49,657 nucleotides of DNA from Akkermansia muciniphila (lineage in GTDB: Bacteria; Verrucomicrobiota; Verrucomicrobiia; Limisphaerales; SIAT01), in the NCBI GenBank assembly GCA_945860945.1, contig CAMASG010000008.1, positions 1 to 49,657 of the forward strand, written 5' to 3'. Shown here piece after piece: positions 38,786 to 47,509 of the stretch. Numbering within the stretch: the stretch's first letter is position 1; each line of letters begins with the position of its first letter. The notes beneath the pieces were generated by a model. It had not been told where the DNA came from, did not search any database, and saw only the letters and a program-made list of their open reading frames with translations. The position numbers were made by a program, and so were the translations under genes.

Positions 38786-41338
38786 TCACTTGAGTTTGGA
38801 AAGCTCCTCGTTGGTCCAAGCCGACTCACGTCCAGCGGTGGCGGCGCGGACCTTTTTCACGAAATCCGGCGTGACGGGGTCGTAGGGATGCTCCCATTCG
38901 CGGCGAATGTAGGTGAGCACGGCGGCGAGAGTCTCGTCGTCGAACGTGCCGTGGCCGGGCATATCCATATCCCACTTGCGGCCCTGCACGGTGATTGGCC
39001 CGCCGATGCCGTGGAGGAGAATGCGGGCGAGTTTCTCGGTCGAACCGGCGACCCACTCAGAATCATTCAGCGGCGGCGCCATGCCGTCCTGCCCGTAGCC
39101 GTGCAACTGATGGCACGCCGCGCAGGTGGCTTCGTAAGCGGTCTTGCCGGTGGCGAAAAGTTTCTGCTCGGCGTCGGTGAGCGATCGGATGACGGGGAAC
39201 ACGACGCCGGGTTTTCCGGGCCACACGAGCAACTGATCGAGTTTCTTGGCGGCGGATTGGACGGCCTTGTCGCTCGATTTTTCAAGCGCGTCGAGCGCGG
39301 GCGGCGCTACGGGAAGCTTCACGAGTTTGACGCGCGGCGCAGGCTGTCCTTTGGGAACGGTTGCGCCCGGCGCATTCAGGCTGGCGAGCACGGCGAGCGT
39401 CTGCCACTGCGGCGTGGAGGAGGTGGTGATCTTCTCGAGCAGGCGATTCACGTTCGCGGCTTTGGCCTGTTGGAAAACGGATTTGCTCAACGTGCCGATG
39501 AAAGCGTCGCCGCCGGCGAACTTTTCTTTCCACGACGGATCGGCGAAGACGCGATCAAGAAAATCCATCTCGCGCAGAGCGAGACCGCTGATGAGCGCGT
39601 CGCGGATGAGCGTGTTGGTGGCGGCATTTTTGGCGAGGGTGATCATCGCGGTCTCGGCGGCCGGATCCCTCACCTCGCCGAGCGTGAAGGCGAGCTGGGT
39701 TTTGATCTCGATGTCTTTCGTGCCGGCTAGCGACACGAGTTTGGGCAGGAGCTTCTCCTTGTCGGTCTTGAGCGCGGGTTCGCTCAGGCGGATGGCGGCG
39801 GCGAGGATCTTCGAGTGAGCATCCTTCTCCATCGCTGTGGCGAGCGTGACGGCGTCGAGTTGGCCCATGCCATCGAGCGTCCAGAGCGCTTGCAAACGAG
39901 CGCGCGGGTCGGCCGCGGCGATGGCGAGCTGCTTGAGCGGCGCAATCGTGGAGGGAGCTGATTTTTCGACGAGCAATCGCTGCGCGGTATCGCGCCACCA
40001 ACCGTTCGGATGCGCGAGGGTGTTGACGAGATCGGCGGGCGTGGCGGCCGCGAGCTGCGGCTTCGGTCCGGGCGCTGCGCTTTGGTGAACGATGCGATAG
40101 ATGCGGCCGCGGCGGATGACTTTGTCGAGGCCGCGATCCTCGGCTTGCTTGCGCAGGTAGCTCGTGAGGAAGACGCGGTGCTGCAGAATGCCGTGATACA
40201 TATCCACGATGTAGAGGCAGCCATCGGGGCCGGTGTAGGCGTTGATGGGACGGAAGAGTTCGTCCGTGGAGGTGAGGAACTCAGCTTCCTTGTAGGGATT
40301 CGTGCCGGAGATTTCGCCCGACTTTTCTGTGAGAACCATGCGGCGAATCATGTTGGCCGATGGCTCGGGGATAAAGGCGTTGCCGCGGAACTCGGCTGGG
40401 AACTTATCGCCGCGGTAGATGACCGGGCCGCAGGTGGCGGTGTATTTATTGAGCGTACCGTCGGGCTTGAGCGTGGCGGGTTGGTAGCCGCGGTTGACGC
40501 CGGGATTCACGCGCGCCGGCCAGACGGTCTGGTCTTTCATCGGCTGCTGATTGAGGCCGGCGGTGGAACGGAAGAACGGGTTGCGGAAATAATACTCCGA
40601 CGGCACGAGGTCGGTGCGGAGTTGGTCGGAGTTGGAGTTGTAGAAAGGACGACCCCAATCATCCATCGTCATGCCCCACTGACCGCGGAAGGTCGTGGGC
40701 AGGCGCTTCCATTCCTCGTCCACGCGCCGGTAGCGGAAGGTGTGGTTCGCCGAGACAATCCAGTTGTTCATGAACCACGTCGGGCTGTTGCCGGTGTGCT
40801 CGGGATTCTTGATGCCGGCGGGCGCGTAGTTCTTGTCCACCAACACGCGTTTGCCGGGCTTGAGGCCCACTTCGATGGGATACCACCAGAGCGCGGTCGC
40901 TTCGCAGACGAGCAATCCGCCGTTAGCCAGACAGAGCGCGCGGGGCAATACGAGCCTGTCGAGAAAGATGGTCTTCTTGTCCATCTTCCCGTCGCCGTCG
41001 GTGTCCTCGAGAATCGAGATGCGGTTGATGGCGTTGGTCTCCCCCGTGGCGGTCGGGGTGTTCATGTAACTCGGAACTTCGATGATCCAGATGCGGCCGT
41101 CGGCGTCCCACTGCATCGCGATCGGTGTCTCGATGAACGGATCGGCCGCGACGACCTCGATGCGGAAACCAAGCGGCAGCTTGAATGTCTTGAGCGCGTC
41201 TTCCGGCTTGAGCGGCGGGTTAGCGGGGATTTTTTCCTTCGGCACGCGCGATTCCTGCTTCTCATCCGGCTTGTCGCCGTTTTGCGCGTGGACGAGTGAT
41301 ACGGCGAGAAAGAACGCGAGGAGGAGACGAGGTAACAT
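38786..41338 (-). CDS. Secreted PVC-type dehydrogenase-like protein with HEAT-like repeats and cytochrome c domain
   Basis: An exported 850-residue protein of a family expanded in Planctomycetota and Verrucomicrobiota. The signal peptide is MLPRLLLAFFLAVSLVHAQ, deciding the start at 41338 (the open frame from 41398 would hide it). Residues to about 440 resemble a six-bladed membrane-bound dehydrogenase propeller (PLGFRIEVVAADP, IAMQWDADGRIWIIE, DTDGDGKMDKKT, GPDGCLYIVDMYHGI). The middle is HEAT/armadillo-like helices (about 460-660). The end is a class I cytochrome c with CAACHQLHG and a possible axial Met in KWDMDMPGHG. It probably passes electrons from oxidation of a carbohydrate-type substrate to a respiratory acceptor; the substrate is unknown. 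It has its own promoter. Confidence 0.9.
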   Translation of the reverse strand: MLPRLLLAFFLAVSLVHAQNGDKPDEKQESRVPKEKIPANPPLKPEDALKTFKLPLGFRIEVVAADPFIETPIAMQWDADGRIWIIEVPSYMNTPTATGETNAINRISILEDTDGDGKMDKKTIFLDRLVLPRALCLANGGLLVCEATALWWYPIEVGLKPGKRVLVDKNYAPAGIKNPEHTGNSPTWFMNNWIVSANHTFRYRRVDEEWKRLPTTFRGQWGMTMDDWGRPFYNSNSDQLRTDLVPSEYYFRNPFFRSTAGLNQQPMKDQTVWPARVNPGVNRGYQPATLKPDGTLNKYTATCGPVIYRGDKFPAEFRGNAFIPEPSANMIRRMVLTEKSGEISGTNPYKEAEFLTSTDELFRPINAYTGPDGCLYIVDMYHGILQHRVFLTSYLRKQAEDRGLDKVIRRGRIYRIVHQSAAPGPKPQLAAATPADLVNTLAHPNGWWRDTAQRLLVEKSAPSTIAPLKQLAIAAADPRARLQALWTLDGMGQLDAVTLATAMEKDAHSKILAAAIRLSEPALKTDKEKLLPKLVSLAGTKDIEIKTQLAFTLGEVRDPAAETAMITLAKNAATNTLIRDALISGLALREMDFLDRVFADPSWKEKFAGGDAFIGTLSKSVFQQAKAANVNRLLEKITTSSTPQWQTLAVLASLNAPGATVPKGQPAPRVKLVKLPVAPPALDALEKSSDKAVQSAAKKLDQLLVWPGKPGVVFPVIRSLTDAEQKLFATGKTAYEATCAACHQLHGYGQDGMAPPLNDSEWVAGSTEKLARILLHGIGGPITVQGRKWDMDMPGHGTFDDETLAAVLTYIRREWEHPYDPVTPDFVKKVRAATAGRESAWTNEELSKLK

Positions 41339-41406
41339 AGTTTTCACATTCACAAGAGATCGGATAACTAGCAGTGGTTGGACAACATTTGAGGCCACCT
41401 TATTCC

Positions 41407-41434
41407 ACTATATTGCACTAAAATAGATAAGCAA
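41407..41434 (-). promoter_or_regulatory. Promoter of the secreted dehydrogenase-like gene
   Basis: On the minus strand TTGCTT (41434-41429), 16-bp spacer, TATAGT (41412-41407; five of six -10 bases). The leader would be about 62 nt. The rest of the interval 41339-41461 shows nothing else. Confidence 0.6.
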
Positions 41435-41461
41435 CCGCCAGCTTTATTCTGGGAAAAAGAA

Positions 41462-41536
41462 TGGCTCCAGAGGAAGGACTCGAACCTTCAACATTTCGGT
41501 TAACAGCCGAATGCTCTACCATTGAGCTACTCTGGA
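41462..41536 (-). tRNA. tRNA-Asn (GTT anticodon)
   Basis: A 75-nt cloverleaf on the minus strand: acceptor TCCAGAG paired with CTCTGGA, D arm GCTC/GAGC, anticodon stem TTCGG/CCGAA with loop CTGTTAA (anticodon GTT), T arm GAAGG-TTCGAGT-CCTTC, discriminator G and an encoded CCA. Confidence 0.96.
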
Positions 41537-41550
41537 ACTCAGAGGGGTCG

Positions 41551-41579
41551 AGGCTACGAATACGTCGCGTCTGCGTCAA
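41551..41579 (-). promoter_or_regulatory. Candidate promoter of tRNA-Asn
   Basis: On the minus strand TTGACG (41579-41574), 17-bp spacer, TAGCCT (41556-41551), about 15 bp upstream of the tRNA. The architecture is the same as the tRNA-Gln promoter. Confidence 0.5.
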
Positions 41580-41640
41580 TCTTTTTGCCATTGCGGCGAA
41601 CGAATGACGAGTGCGCTTCCGCGTGTGCCGAGCCGTCTGT

Positions 41641-42069
41641 TCAGCCGTAGCGATACGGCGCAGATAACGCAAAGGTGTTCGGCAGATGGCGGACTTCGCG
41701 GACGGCGTCATCGGTGAGCAGCACCTCGACGATGTCGAAGCGGATTTTCAGCGGCGGGTGGCGGAGTTGGCGCAGATAATCGAGCGCGGTCAGCGAGAGG
41801 CGACGGCGCTTGGCGGCGTTGACTGCTGCAGCAGGGCGCGACCAGTCTTCGTTTGAACGCGTTTTCACTTCAACGAACACAAGGCAATCGTCGTCGCGAA
41901 AGACGAGATCGATCTCGCCGCGTGACGTTTTGAAATTCGCCGTGAGAAATTTAAGACCGAGCGAGCACAGATGTTTTTTCGCTGCGCGCTCACCGAATTC
42001 ACCGCGCCGTAAATTCTCCGGTTTTGGTTTTCCGGCCACGATTGCGGCAAGTCGTTGCCAGAGATTCAT
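41641..42069 (-). CDS. YraN/UPF0102 endonuclease-like protein
   Basis: A 142-residue protein with a predicted PD-(D/E)XK nuclease fold. The motif GEFGERAAKKHLCSLG is followed by the metal-binding signature GEIDLVFRDDDCLVFVEVKTR, where Asp, Glu and Lys form the presumed active site. The family usually follows rnhB, as here (5 bp after it). Its cellular role is unclear; a link to Holliday-junction or recombination intermediates has been suggested for some members. Confidence 0.92.
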   Translation of the reverse strand: MNLWQRLAAIVAGKPKPENLRRGEFGERAAKKHLCSLGLKFLTANFKTSRGEIDLVFRDDDCLVFVEVKTRSNEDWSRPAAAVNAAKRRRLSLTALDYLRQLRHPPLKIRFDIVEVLLTDDAVREVRHLPNTFALSAPYRYG

Positions 42070-42074
42070 TGCGG

Positions 42075-42737
42075 TCAGCGAAGTTGAGATTGCGGGGATT
42101 TGAAGGGCGCGAAGCTGCGTCGGTGGATGGGGCAGGGGCCATGGCGGGCGATCGCCGCGAGGTGCGCGGGTGTGCCGTAGCCTTTGTGCTTGGCGAATCC
42201 GTAAAGGGGAAACTCATCAGCGTAGTGTTGCATCAGTCGGTCGCGCGTGACCTTGGCGAGCACGCTGGCGGCGGCGATGGAGTAACTGCGCGAATCACCT
42301 TTCACGAGCGGCGTCTGCGGAAAGCGCATCGTCTTCACGCGCGTGCCATCCACCAACACGTGCGCGGGAACCGGAGAAAGCTGCGCGAGCGCCGCGTTCA
42401 TCGCGCAATGAGTCGCCTGTAAAATGTTGGTGGCATCAATGACGTCCGCTTCGACGATGGCGATGCCGTGGTGGATGGCCCGGTTTTCCGTGACCACGGT
42501 GAAGAAGCGTTCACGTTGCGCTTCGGTGAGTTGTTTGGAATCGTTCAACCCTTTCAACTCGGCGGGCAATCCATCGCGGATCCATTCGGCAGGGAAGATG
42601 ACAGCGGCGGCCGCGACGGGGCCAGCGAGTGGGCCGCGGCCGGCTTCATCCACACCAGCAATCGGCGTAATGTCATCGCGCAGCAATGCGCTCTCGAACT
42701 CGAAGCGGTCGATGGATTTGGCTGCGGTTCGCGGCAC
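42075..42737 (-). CDS. rnhB: Ribonuclease HII
   Basis: RNase HII removes RNA from RNA-DNA hybrids and excises single ribonucleotides from DNA. The 220-residue protein has the catalytic GVDEAGRGPLAGP (Asp-Glu), HVLVDGTRV with the next Asp, and the SYSIAAASVLAKVTRDR block with the last. The start is taken as GTG at 42737; no ATG precedes the catalytic motif in this frame and no ribosome site is visible, so the exact start is uncertain. It is separated from rplS by a terminator and followed closely by the yraN gene. Confidence 0.95.
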   Translation of the reverse strand: MPRTAAKSIDRFEFESALLRDDITPIAGVDEAGRGPLAGPVAAAAVIFPAEWIRDGLPAELKGLNDSKQLTEAQRERFFTVVTENRAIHHGIAIVEADVIDATNILQATHCAMNAALAQLSPVPAHVLVDGTRVKTMRFPQTPLVKGDSRSYSIAAASVLAKVTRDRLMQHYADEFPLYGFAKHKGYGTPAHLAAIARHGPCPIHRRSFAPFKSPQSQLR

Positions 42738-42802
42738 GGGGCGACGTTCGCGCCGAGGTGGAGAAAAATCAAGTTTGCCTCGGAAGCCCGGGCATTGATG
42801 GA

Positions 42803-42834
42803 AAAAGAAAAACGAGGCCTCGCGGCCTCGCTTT
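42803..42834 (-). terminator. Terminator after rplS
   Basis: On the minus strand CGAGGCC-gcga-GGCCTCG is followed by TTTTTCTTTTTC. It ends the rpsP-khpA-trmD-rplS transcript or attenuates entry into rnhB. Confidence 0.85.
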
Positions 42835-42860
42835 TGAAAGGGACTGTTCGTTGTCGCGAC

Positions 42861-43235
42861 TTACTTCTTCTTGGCGACGACCCGTGTTTCCTTCTCCTTC
42901 ACAGCCGTGGCGCCCTTGCCGAGGCGGCCGCGGAGGTAGGTGAGCTTGGCGCGGCGGACGGCGCCCTTGCGATCCACTTCCACCTTCTCGACACGGGGGG
43001 AGTGGGTCGGGAAAATACGCTCGACGCCTTCGCCGTAGCTGATGCGGCGGACGGTGAAGGTGGCGTTCAGTCCGTGGCCGCGACGGCCCATGACAACGCC
43101 GGTGAATATCTGGATGCGCTCCTTGTCGCCTTCGACGACTTTGGTGTGCACCTTCACAGTGTCGCCCACGGCGAAATCCGTCTTGTCCTTGCGATATTGT
43201 TCCGACTCGATTTTGTCCAATAGTACCTGGTTCAT
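42861..43235 (-). CDS. rplS: 50S ribosomal protein L19
   Basis: L19 sits at the 30S-50S interface. The 124-residue protein has the family blocks [28 protein letters not shown] and [23 protein letters not shown], and ends with a basic tail. The ATG at 43235 is correct; the longer frame to 43385 belongs to trmD sequence in another frame. It starts 7 bp after trmD. Confidence 0.97.
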   Translation of the reverse strand: MNQVLLDKIESEQYRKDKTDFAVGDTVKVHTKVVEGDKERIQIFTGVVMGRRGHGLNATFTVRRISYGEGVERIFPTHSPRVEKVEVDRKGAVRRAKLTYLRGRLGKGATAVKEKETRVVAKKK

Positions 43236-43242
43236 AAATTGT

Positions 43243-43956
43243 TCACTTCGTTTTGGCGGTGTTGCCGCCGGTTTCTTTCTTTTCCAACTTCTGCAACAAA
43301 TCTGGCCGCACTTCCGTGGTGCGGGCGAGCGCTTGTTCGCGTCGCCATTTCTCGATCTCGGCGTGGTTCCCGGAGAGCAGCACATCGGGTACCTTCAACT
43401 CGCGGAACTCCGCCGGCCGCGTGTAGTGCGGATACTCCAGCAATCCGTTGCTGAAGGACTCGTCGTGCGCGCTGGCGTCGTCGCCCAGCACGCCGGGGAG
43501 CAACCGCGCCACGCTATCGATGATGACCATCGCCGGCAAATTACCGTTGGTCAGTACGTAATCGCCGATGGACAACTCATCGTCCACCAACGTCTCTCGC
43601 ACTCGCTCATCCACACCCTCGTAGCTGGCGCAGATGAAGAGCAAGCTCTCGTGCTGCGCCAGTTCGCGGGCGATCGATTGGTCGAACTTCCGACCAGCCG
43701 GTCCGAGCAACACCACGCGGGTTTGCTCGCTCGCCAGACTTTCCACTGCCTCAAAGATCGGTTCGGGTTTCAGCAACATTCCCGGTCCGCCGCCGAATGG
43801 ACGATCGTCCACCGTGCGATGCCGGTCATGTGTCCAATCCCGCAAATTGTGTATCCGCAACTCCAGCCGGCCCGAATCGCGCGCGCGGCGGATGATGCTC
43901 TCATCGAGCGGCCCCGTGAACATCTCGGGGAACAGGGTGAGTACGTCGATCTTCAT
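43243..43956 (-). CDS. trmD: tRNA (guanine-37-N1)-methyltransferase TrmD
   Basis: TrmD makes m1G37 in tRNAs reading CCN, CUN and CGG codons, preventing frameshifts. The 237-residue SPOUT enzyme has the substrate/cofactor motifs [27 protein letters not shown] and [18 protein letters not shown], and a C-terminal basic domain. The ATG at 43956 is preferred; a GTG two codons upstream (43962) is possible. In most genomes rimM comes immediately before it, but here khpA is the direct neighbour. Confidence 0.97.
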   Translation of the reverse strand: MKIDVLTLFPEMFTGPLDESIIRRARDSGRLELRIHNLRDWTHDRHRTVDDRPFGGGPGMLLKPEPIFEAVESLASEQTRVVLLGPAGRKFDQSIARELAQHESLLFICASYEGVDERVRETLVDDELSIGDYVLTNGNLPAMVIIDSVARLLPGVLGDDASAHDESFSNGLLEYPHYTRPAEFRELKVPDVLLSGNHAEIEKWRREQALARTTEVRPDLLQKLEKKETGGNTAKTK

Positions 43957-43995
43957 ACTCACACCGGCGGACGCTGCTCGTGCGTCCGCGAAAAT

Positions 43996-44241
43996 TCAAC
44001 TCTGCGCGCCGTCCTCGACAATCTCCACCGTCGCGCGCTTGCCTTGCTTGGCGCTACCGACTTGCACGAGGGCGCGGATGGACTGGATGGTCGCGCCTTT
44101 GCGGCCGATGATCTTGCCGACATCGTCCGGCGCGAGCCGCAATTCATAAACCGTCTGCCCGCCGTTCTCGACCGGGGTGACGGTGACGGTCTCGGGATGG
44201 TCCACCAACCCTTTGACCACGTATTCGACAAAGGCTTGCAT
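43996..44241 (-). CDS. khpA: KH-domain RNA-binding protein KhpA
   Basis: An 81-residue single KH-domain protein of the KhpA family (formerly YlqC), which binds RNA, often with KhpB, and affects cell division and translation in Gram-positives. The KH signature VGKIIGRKGATIQSIRALV with the GxxG loop (GRKG) is at residues 42-60. It lies 12 bp after rpsP and 40 bp before trmD, the usual place in this cluster. Confidence 0.93.
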   Translation of the reverse strand: MQAFVEYVVKGLVDHPETVTVTPVENGGQTVYELRLAPDDVGKIIGRKGATIQSIRALVQVGSAKQGKRATVEIVEDGAQS

Positions 44242-44253
44242 GCCCGTGAAGGG

Positions 44254-44502
44254 TTACTTCACCGCGCGCTTGAGCTTGCGCAGGAAGCTGGCGACGGTGT
44301 CGCTCGGCTGTGCGCCTTTGCTGATCCAGTAATCGGCGCGGGCGACGTCGAGCTTCACATTGTCGCCCTTCAACAGCGGCTGATAGGTGCCGATTTCCTC
44401 GATGAACTTGCCATCACGCGGGCTGCGGCCGTTGGCGACGACGACACGGTACACCGGCGTGTTCTTCGAGCCGATCCGTTTGAGACGTATTTTGACTGAC
44501 AT
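44254..44502 (-). CDS. rpsP: 30S ribosomal protein S16
   Basis: S16 is an early-binding 30S protein. The 82-residue protein starts [26 protein letters not shown], matching the family from the first residue. The ATG at 44502 is therefore certain although the frame extends to 44607. It heads the cluster rpsP-khpA-trmD-rplS. Confidence 0.97.
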   Translation of the reverse strand: MSVKIRLKRIGSKNTPVYRVVVANGRSPRDGKFIEEIGTYQPLLKGDNVKLDVARADYWISKGAQPSDTVASFLRKLKRAVK

Positions 44503-44527
44503 AAACTGTTCTTTTCGCGCTTTCCGT

Positions 44528-44607
44528 GCGGGTTTCATCACCCGCCCTCGGAAGTCCAATCTTCCAAAAAGGAGTGGGAGCCTAGTCAGCGTATAAACGG
44601 AAGGCAA
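44528..44607 (-). promoter_or_regulatory. rpsP promoter and leader hairpin
   Basis: On the minus strand TTGCCT (44607-44602), 17-bp spacer, TAGGCT (44584-44579). The leader of about 70 nt contains GCGGGT-gatgaa-ACCCGC (44545-44528), a 6-bp perfect stem with a 6-nt loop. It might be an autoregulatory site, but nothing in the sequence proves it. Confidence 0.45.
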
Positions 44608-44646
44608 GTCCTGTTTTGCAGGAGAGACCGACTGGCTTGGAATCGC

Positions 44647-45540
44647 TCACGGCACAACCAGTCTCAACGCCTGCGGCTGAATGCTGACCTTCGCCGGCAG
44701 ATGGCCCACGGCGTCACCGTCCAATTCAAGCGGCACACGTTCACCGCTGGTCAGCGTGAGCGAATCGGTTTGGAAATAGTGGACGCCCTTCAGTTCGGCG
44801 AGCCGCCCTCGGAATAGCGCCCAGAGATAGGAGGGCAATCGCCACCGTTGAAACCGGGTGAACACGCAGACGTCGAACTGGCCGTCGTCCATCCGCGCTT
44901 TCACGAAGAAGGGCAGTCGGCCACCGTAGTAACGGCCGTTTCCGAAGAGCACCAACTCCGCCGATTCGATGGTCGTGTTGCCGCACGTGACCGTCATCGG
45001 CGTTCGCGCCTCGTTCAACGCCCGCCATCCGGCCACCATGTAAGCGAGTGTGCCGAGGCGTTTCTTGATGCCCCACTTCACCAATTCCACCGCGCGCGCA
45101 TCGAGACCCGCGCCCGCCAGAATGACGAATGCGCGCCGCTCGGTTCCGGTCGCGCCGGCGAATTCCATCCACGGCAGATCCACGCGCCGCTCCCGTCCGC
45201 GCTGGATGACTTCCCACGCGCGCGCGAGGTTCGTTGGTAAATCGAGTTCCTTCGCGAGCACATTCACGCTGCCGAGCGGCAGGATGCCCAGTCGCGTTTT
45301 CTGCAAACCATCGGGTGCGTTGGCGATGCCGTTTGCGACCTCGTTGACGGTGCCATCGCCACCAGCGGCCACGATGGTGGTGAAGCCTTCCGCCACCGCA
45401 GCGGCGGCCAATCGCGTGGCGTCACCGGGTGCTATGGTCGGCTTGAGCGCGCACTCGGAGGCGATGGCGTCGAGCTGCCGACGGAAACGGCGCGCTTTAT
45501 CGCCGCGCGCCGTGGGATTGAAAATTACGCAGATGCCCAC
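44647..45540 (-). CDS. Diacylglycerol/lipid kinase family protein
   Basis: A cytoplasmic or membrane-associated lipid kinase of the DagK/YegS type, about 297 residues. The nucleotide-binding signature VAAGGDGTVNEVANG is followed by LGILPLGSVNVLAKEL and, near the C-terminus, the MDDGQFDVCVF block; these are diagnostic. The substrate (diacylglycerol, sphingolipid-like or phosphatidylglycerol) is not readable. The start is uncertain: GTG at 45540 aligns with the usual MxxxIFNPTARG N-terminus, while the frame stays open to 45669 with further GTG codons that would overlap the divergent isomerase gene. In many bacteria this family adjoins housekeeping genes with no fixed partner. Confidence 0.85.
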   Translation of the reverse strand: MGICVIFNPTARGDKARRFRRQLDAIASECALKPTIAPGDATRLAAAAVAEGFTTIVAAGGDGTVNEVANGIANAPDGLQKTRLGILPLGSVNVLAKELDLPTNLARAWEVIQRGRERRVDLPWMEFAGATGTERRAFVILAGAGLDARAVELVKWGIKKRLGTLAYMVAGWRALNEARTPMTVTCGNTTIESAELVLFGNGRYYGGRLPFFVKARMDDGQFDVCVFTRFQRWRLPSYLWALFRGRLAELKGVHYFQTDSLTLTSGERVPLELDGDAVGHLPAKVSIQPQALRLVVP

Positions 45541-45583
45541 GGCGGAGTTGTCGGTTTTCCGCTCGTGCGAGTCGAGTTTTGTT

Positions 45584-45615
45584 TTGACAGCATGGCGCGG
45601 TGCGATTGCTATGAC
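45584..45615 (+). promoter_or_regulatory. Candidate promoter of the secreted isomerase-like gene
   Basis: A perfect -35 TTGACA (45584-45589) and an extended -10, TG-c-TATGAC (45607-45615), but with a wide 20-bp spacer. It lies about 43 nt upstream of the start codon. Confidence 0.35.
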
Positions 45616-45657
45616 CGCGTTCAATGGAACGGCGGTTCCCGCCACAAACTCACAACT

Positions 45658-46542
45658 ATGCTCAAGCACATCCTCTCACTCGTTCTCGCCCTTGGCGCTG
45701 CGCCGTTCTCCCACGCGGTGGAGATTCCCGATGACTATCGCATCAACGGTTTCGCCGTCGGCTGCCAAGCCTATTCCTTCAACCGCTTCAGTGTTTTCGA
45801 GGCGATTGAGAAGACCGCCGAAGCGGGTGGTCGCATCATCGAGTTCTATCCCGGCCAGAAACTCACCAAGGAAGAGCCGAATCTGAAGTGGGATCACAAC
45901 GCTTCGCCGGAGATCATCGCGCGCGTAAAGGAGAAACTCGCGAAGCACAAGGTCAAGGCTGCGAACTACGGCGTCGTCGGCATCCCGAAGGATGAGGCTG
46001 CCGCGCGCAAGATTTTCGAGTTCGCCAAAAAGATGGAGCTTTACGCCGTCACCACCGAGTCGGCTGACGCCATCGACACCATCGAGAAGATGGTGAAAGA
46101 GTTCGATGTGCGCGTTGGTTTTCATCAGCACGCCAAACGGATGAAGAAGGGCGCTGACGGCAAGATGGTCGTGGACGAGTCGTACAAGATTTGGGATCCG
46201 AACTATGTTGTCGCGCTCGTGAAGGATCGCGATTCGCGCATTGGTGCCTGTGCCGATACCGGTCACTGGCAGACCTCCGGCCTCAAGGCGCTCGACTGCA
46301 TCAAGATTCTCAAAGGCCGCATCATCAGCAGCCACCTCAAGGAGCGCGCCGCGCTCGGTGCCGGCCAGCACGACACCATCTACGGCACTGGCGTCTCCGA
46401 TACCGCCGCTGTGCTCGACGAGTTGAAGGCCCAAGGTTTCAAGGGCAACATCTCCATCGAATACGAGTACAACTGGGATCACTCCGTGCCGGACATCGCC
46501 AAGTGCATTGACTTCGTCCGCAACCACGGCAAGAAGAAGTAA
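45658..46542 (+). CDS. Secreted sugar-phosphate isomerase/epimerase-like protein (xylose isomerase-like TIM barrel)
   Basis: A 294-residue exported protein. The signal peptide is MLKHILSLVLALGAAPFSHA; the ATG at 45658 gives it, and the longer open frame from 45565 does not. The mature part is an AP-endonuclease-2/xylose-isomerase-like TIM barrel with likely metal ligands: the Glu in IIEFYPGQ, VGFHQHAKRM (His), IGACADTGHWQ (Asp and His), ISSHLKER (His) and ISIEYEYNWDHS (Glu). Such secreted members are abundant in PVC bacteria and Bacteroidota, often near carbohydrate-degrading operons; the substrate is unknown. It diverges from the lipid kinase gene and ends at a shared terminator. Confidence 0.88.
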   Translation: MLKHILSLVLALGAAPFSHAVEIPDDYRINGFAVGCQAYSFNRFSVFEAIEKTAEAGGRIIEFYPGQKLTKEEPNLKWDHNASPEIIARVKEKLAKHKVKAANYGVVGIPKDEAAARKIFEFAKKMELYAVTTESADAIDTIEKMVKEFDVRVGFHQHAKRMKKGADGKMVVDESYKIWDPNYVVALVKDRDSRIGACADTGHWQTSGLKALDCIKILKGRIISSHLKERAALGAGQHDTIYGTGVSDTAAVLDELKAQGFKGNISIEYEYNWDHSVPDIAKCIDFVRNHGKKK

Positions 46543-46560
46543 CGTCCCGAAATGTTTCGC

Positions 46561-46590
46561 AAAGGGGCTGCCTCACGGCGGCCCCTTTTT
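46561..46590. terminator. Bidirectional terminator between the isomerase-like gene and thiD
   Basis: AAAGGGGC-t-GCC pairs with GGC-g-GCCCCTTT (one U-G pair) around TCAC, followed by TTTTT on the plus strand and preceded by an A run that gives T's on the other strand. Confidence 0.9.
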
Positions 46591-47387
46591 CATTTCCAGA
46601 AGTTGTTGAGCACGTCGTGCCCCCCCGCCTTCACGCTTTGAGCGATGGCTTGCGTGATGTGCTGCTTGGCTTTTTCTACTGCGCGGGAAAGCGGACAACC
46701 GAGCGCGAGGTGCGCGGTGATGGCCGCGGAATAGGTGCAGCCGGTGCCGTGTGTGGAGACGCCGCGCACGAACGGCGCCGACAGTAGCAGCTCTTCGTGG
46801 CCGTCCCAGAAAATGTCCGCCGCCTCTTTCAAGTCGCGCAAGTGCCCGCCCTTCATCAAGACCGCGCAGCCGTGGCGCGCGTGAATCTCTCGCGCCGCGG
46901 CGCGAAGGTCCTCGACGGATTTGAGTTTCCGTCCGACAAGAATCTCAGCCTCGTCGAGGTTCGGCGTCACGAGCGCGGCGAGCGGCAGTAGTTCGCGTTG
47001 ATACAGCCGCACCGCTGCCGGATTGAGCAGGCGCGCGCCACTCGTCGCCACCATCACGGGATCGACGACCAACGGTGGATGTTTTCCGTGTTTGAAAAAA
47101 TCGGCGACCACTCGAATCGTCCCCGTGTTGAAGAGCATTCCCGTCTTCACCGCTTTGGGCGGAAGCTCGGCGAAGATGGCTTCGATCTGACCGCGCACGA
47201 CTTCCGGTCGGCATGGCTGGATGCCGAAAACCTTGCGCGGATTCTGCATTGTCACGCAGGTCACGGCGGTCGCGCCGTGCACGCCGAGCGCGGCGAATGC
47301 CTTCAGGTCCGCCTGCAGGCCCGCGCCCGCGCCGGAGTCCGAGCCGGCGATCGTCAGCGCCACAGGGATGTTCTGCCGTTTTGCCAT
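46590..47387 (-). CDS. thiD: Hydroxymethylpyrimidine/phosphomethylpyrimidine kinase
   Basis: ThiD phosphorylates the pyrimidine precursor of thiamin. The 265-residue ribokinase-fold protein has the substrate motif [17 protein letters not shown], the KTGMLFN block, [20 protein letters not shown], and the catalytic anion-hole segment [12 protein letters not shown]. The length and all motifs are standard. It is a single gene here; no thiC or thiE is adjacent and no TPP riboswitch is visible in the 120 bp upstream. It diverges from polX. Confidence 0.95.
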   Translation of the reverse strand: MAKRQNIPVALTIAGSDSGAGAGLQADLKAFAALGVHGATAVTCVTMQNPRKVFGIQPCRPEVVRGQIEAIFAELPPKAVKTGMLFNTGTIRVVADFFKHGKHPPLVVDPVMVATSGARLLNPAAVRLYQRELLPLAALVTPNLDEAEILVGRKLKSVEDLRAAAREIHARHGCAVLMKGGHLRDLKEAADIFWDGHEELLLSAPFVRGVSTHGTGCTYSAAITAHLALGCPLSRAVEKAKQHITQAIAQSVKAGGHDVLNNFWK

Positions 47388-47509
47388 CGCCCCATTTACA
47401 ACGCGGATCGTGCCGAGTTCAACTCCGGAGAGTGACTGATTGATCGCGTTTGAAATCCAAAATCCGCTTCCCGCTTTTCTGTTTACGGAAATGCGTTAAT
47501 CTCCCGCGC

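Noticed and set aside
42067-42737. An alternative upstream start for rnhB
   Set aside because: No ATG with a ribosome site is visible between the rplS terminator and the catalytic motif; the GTG at 42737 is kept with the uncertainty stated.
47388-47509. TPP riboswitch upstream of thiD
   Set aside because: The 120-bp divergent interval has no conserved THI-box core (CTGAGA, with a following ACCTGATCTGGATAATGCC-type stretch), so no riboswitch is called.
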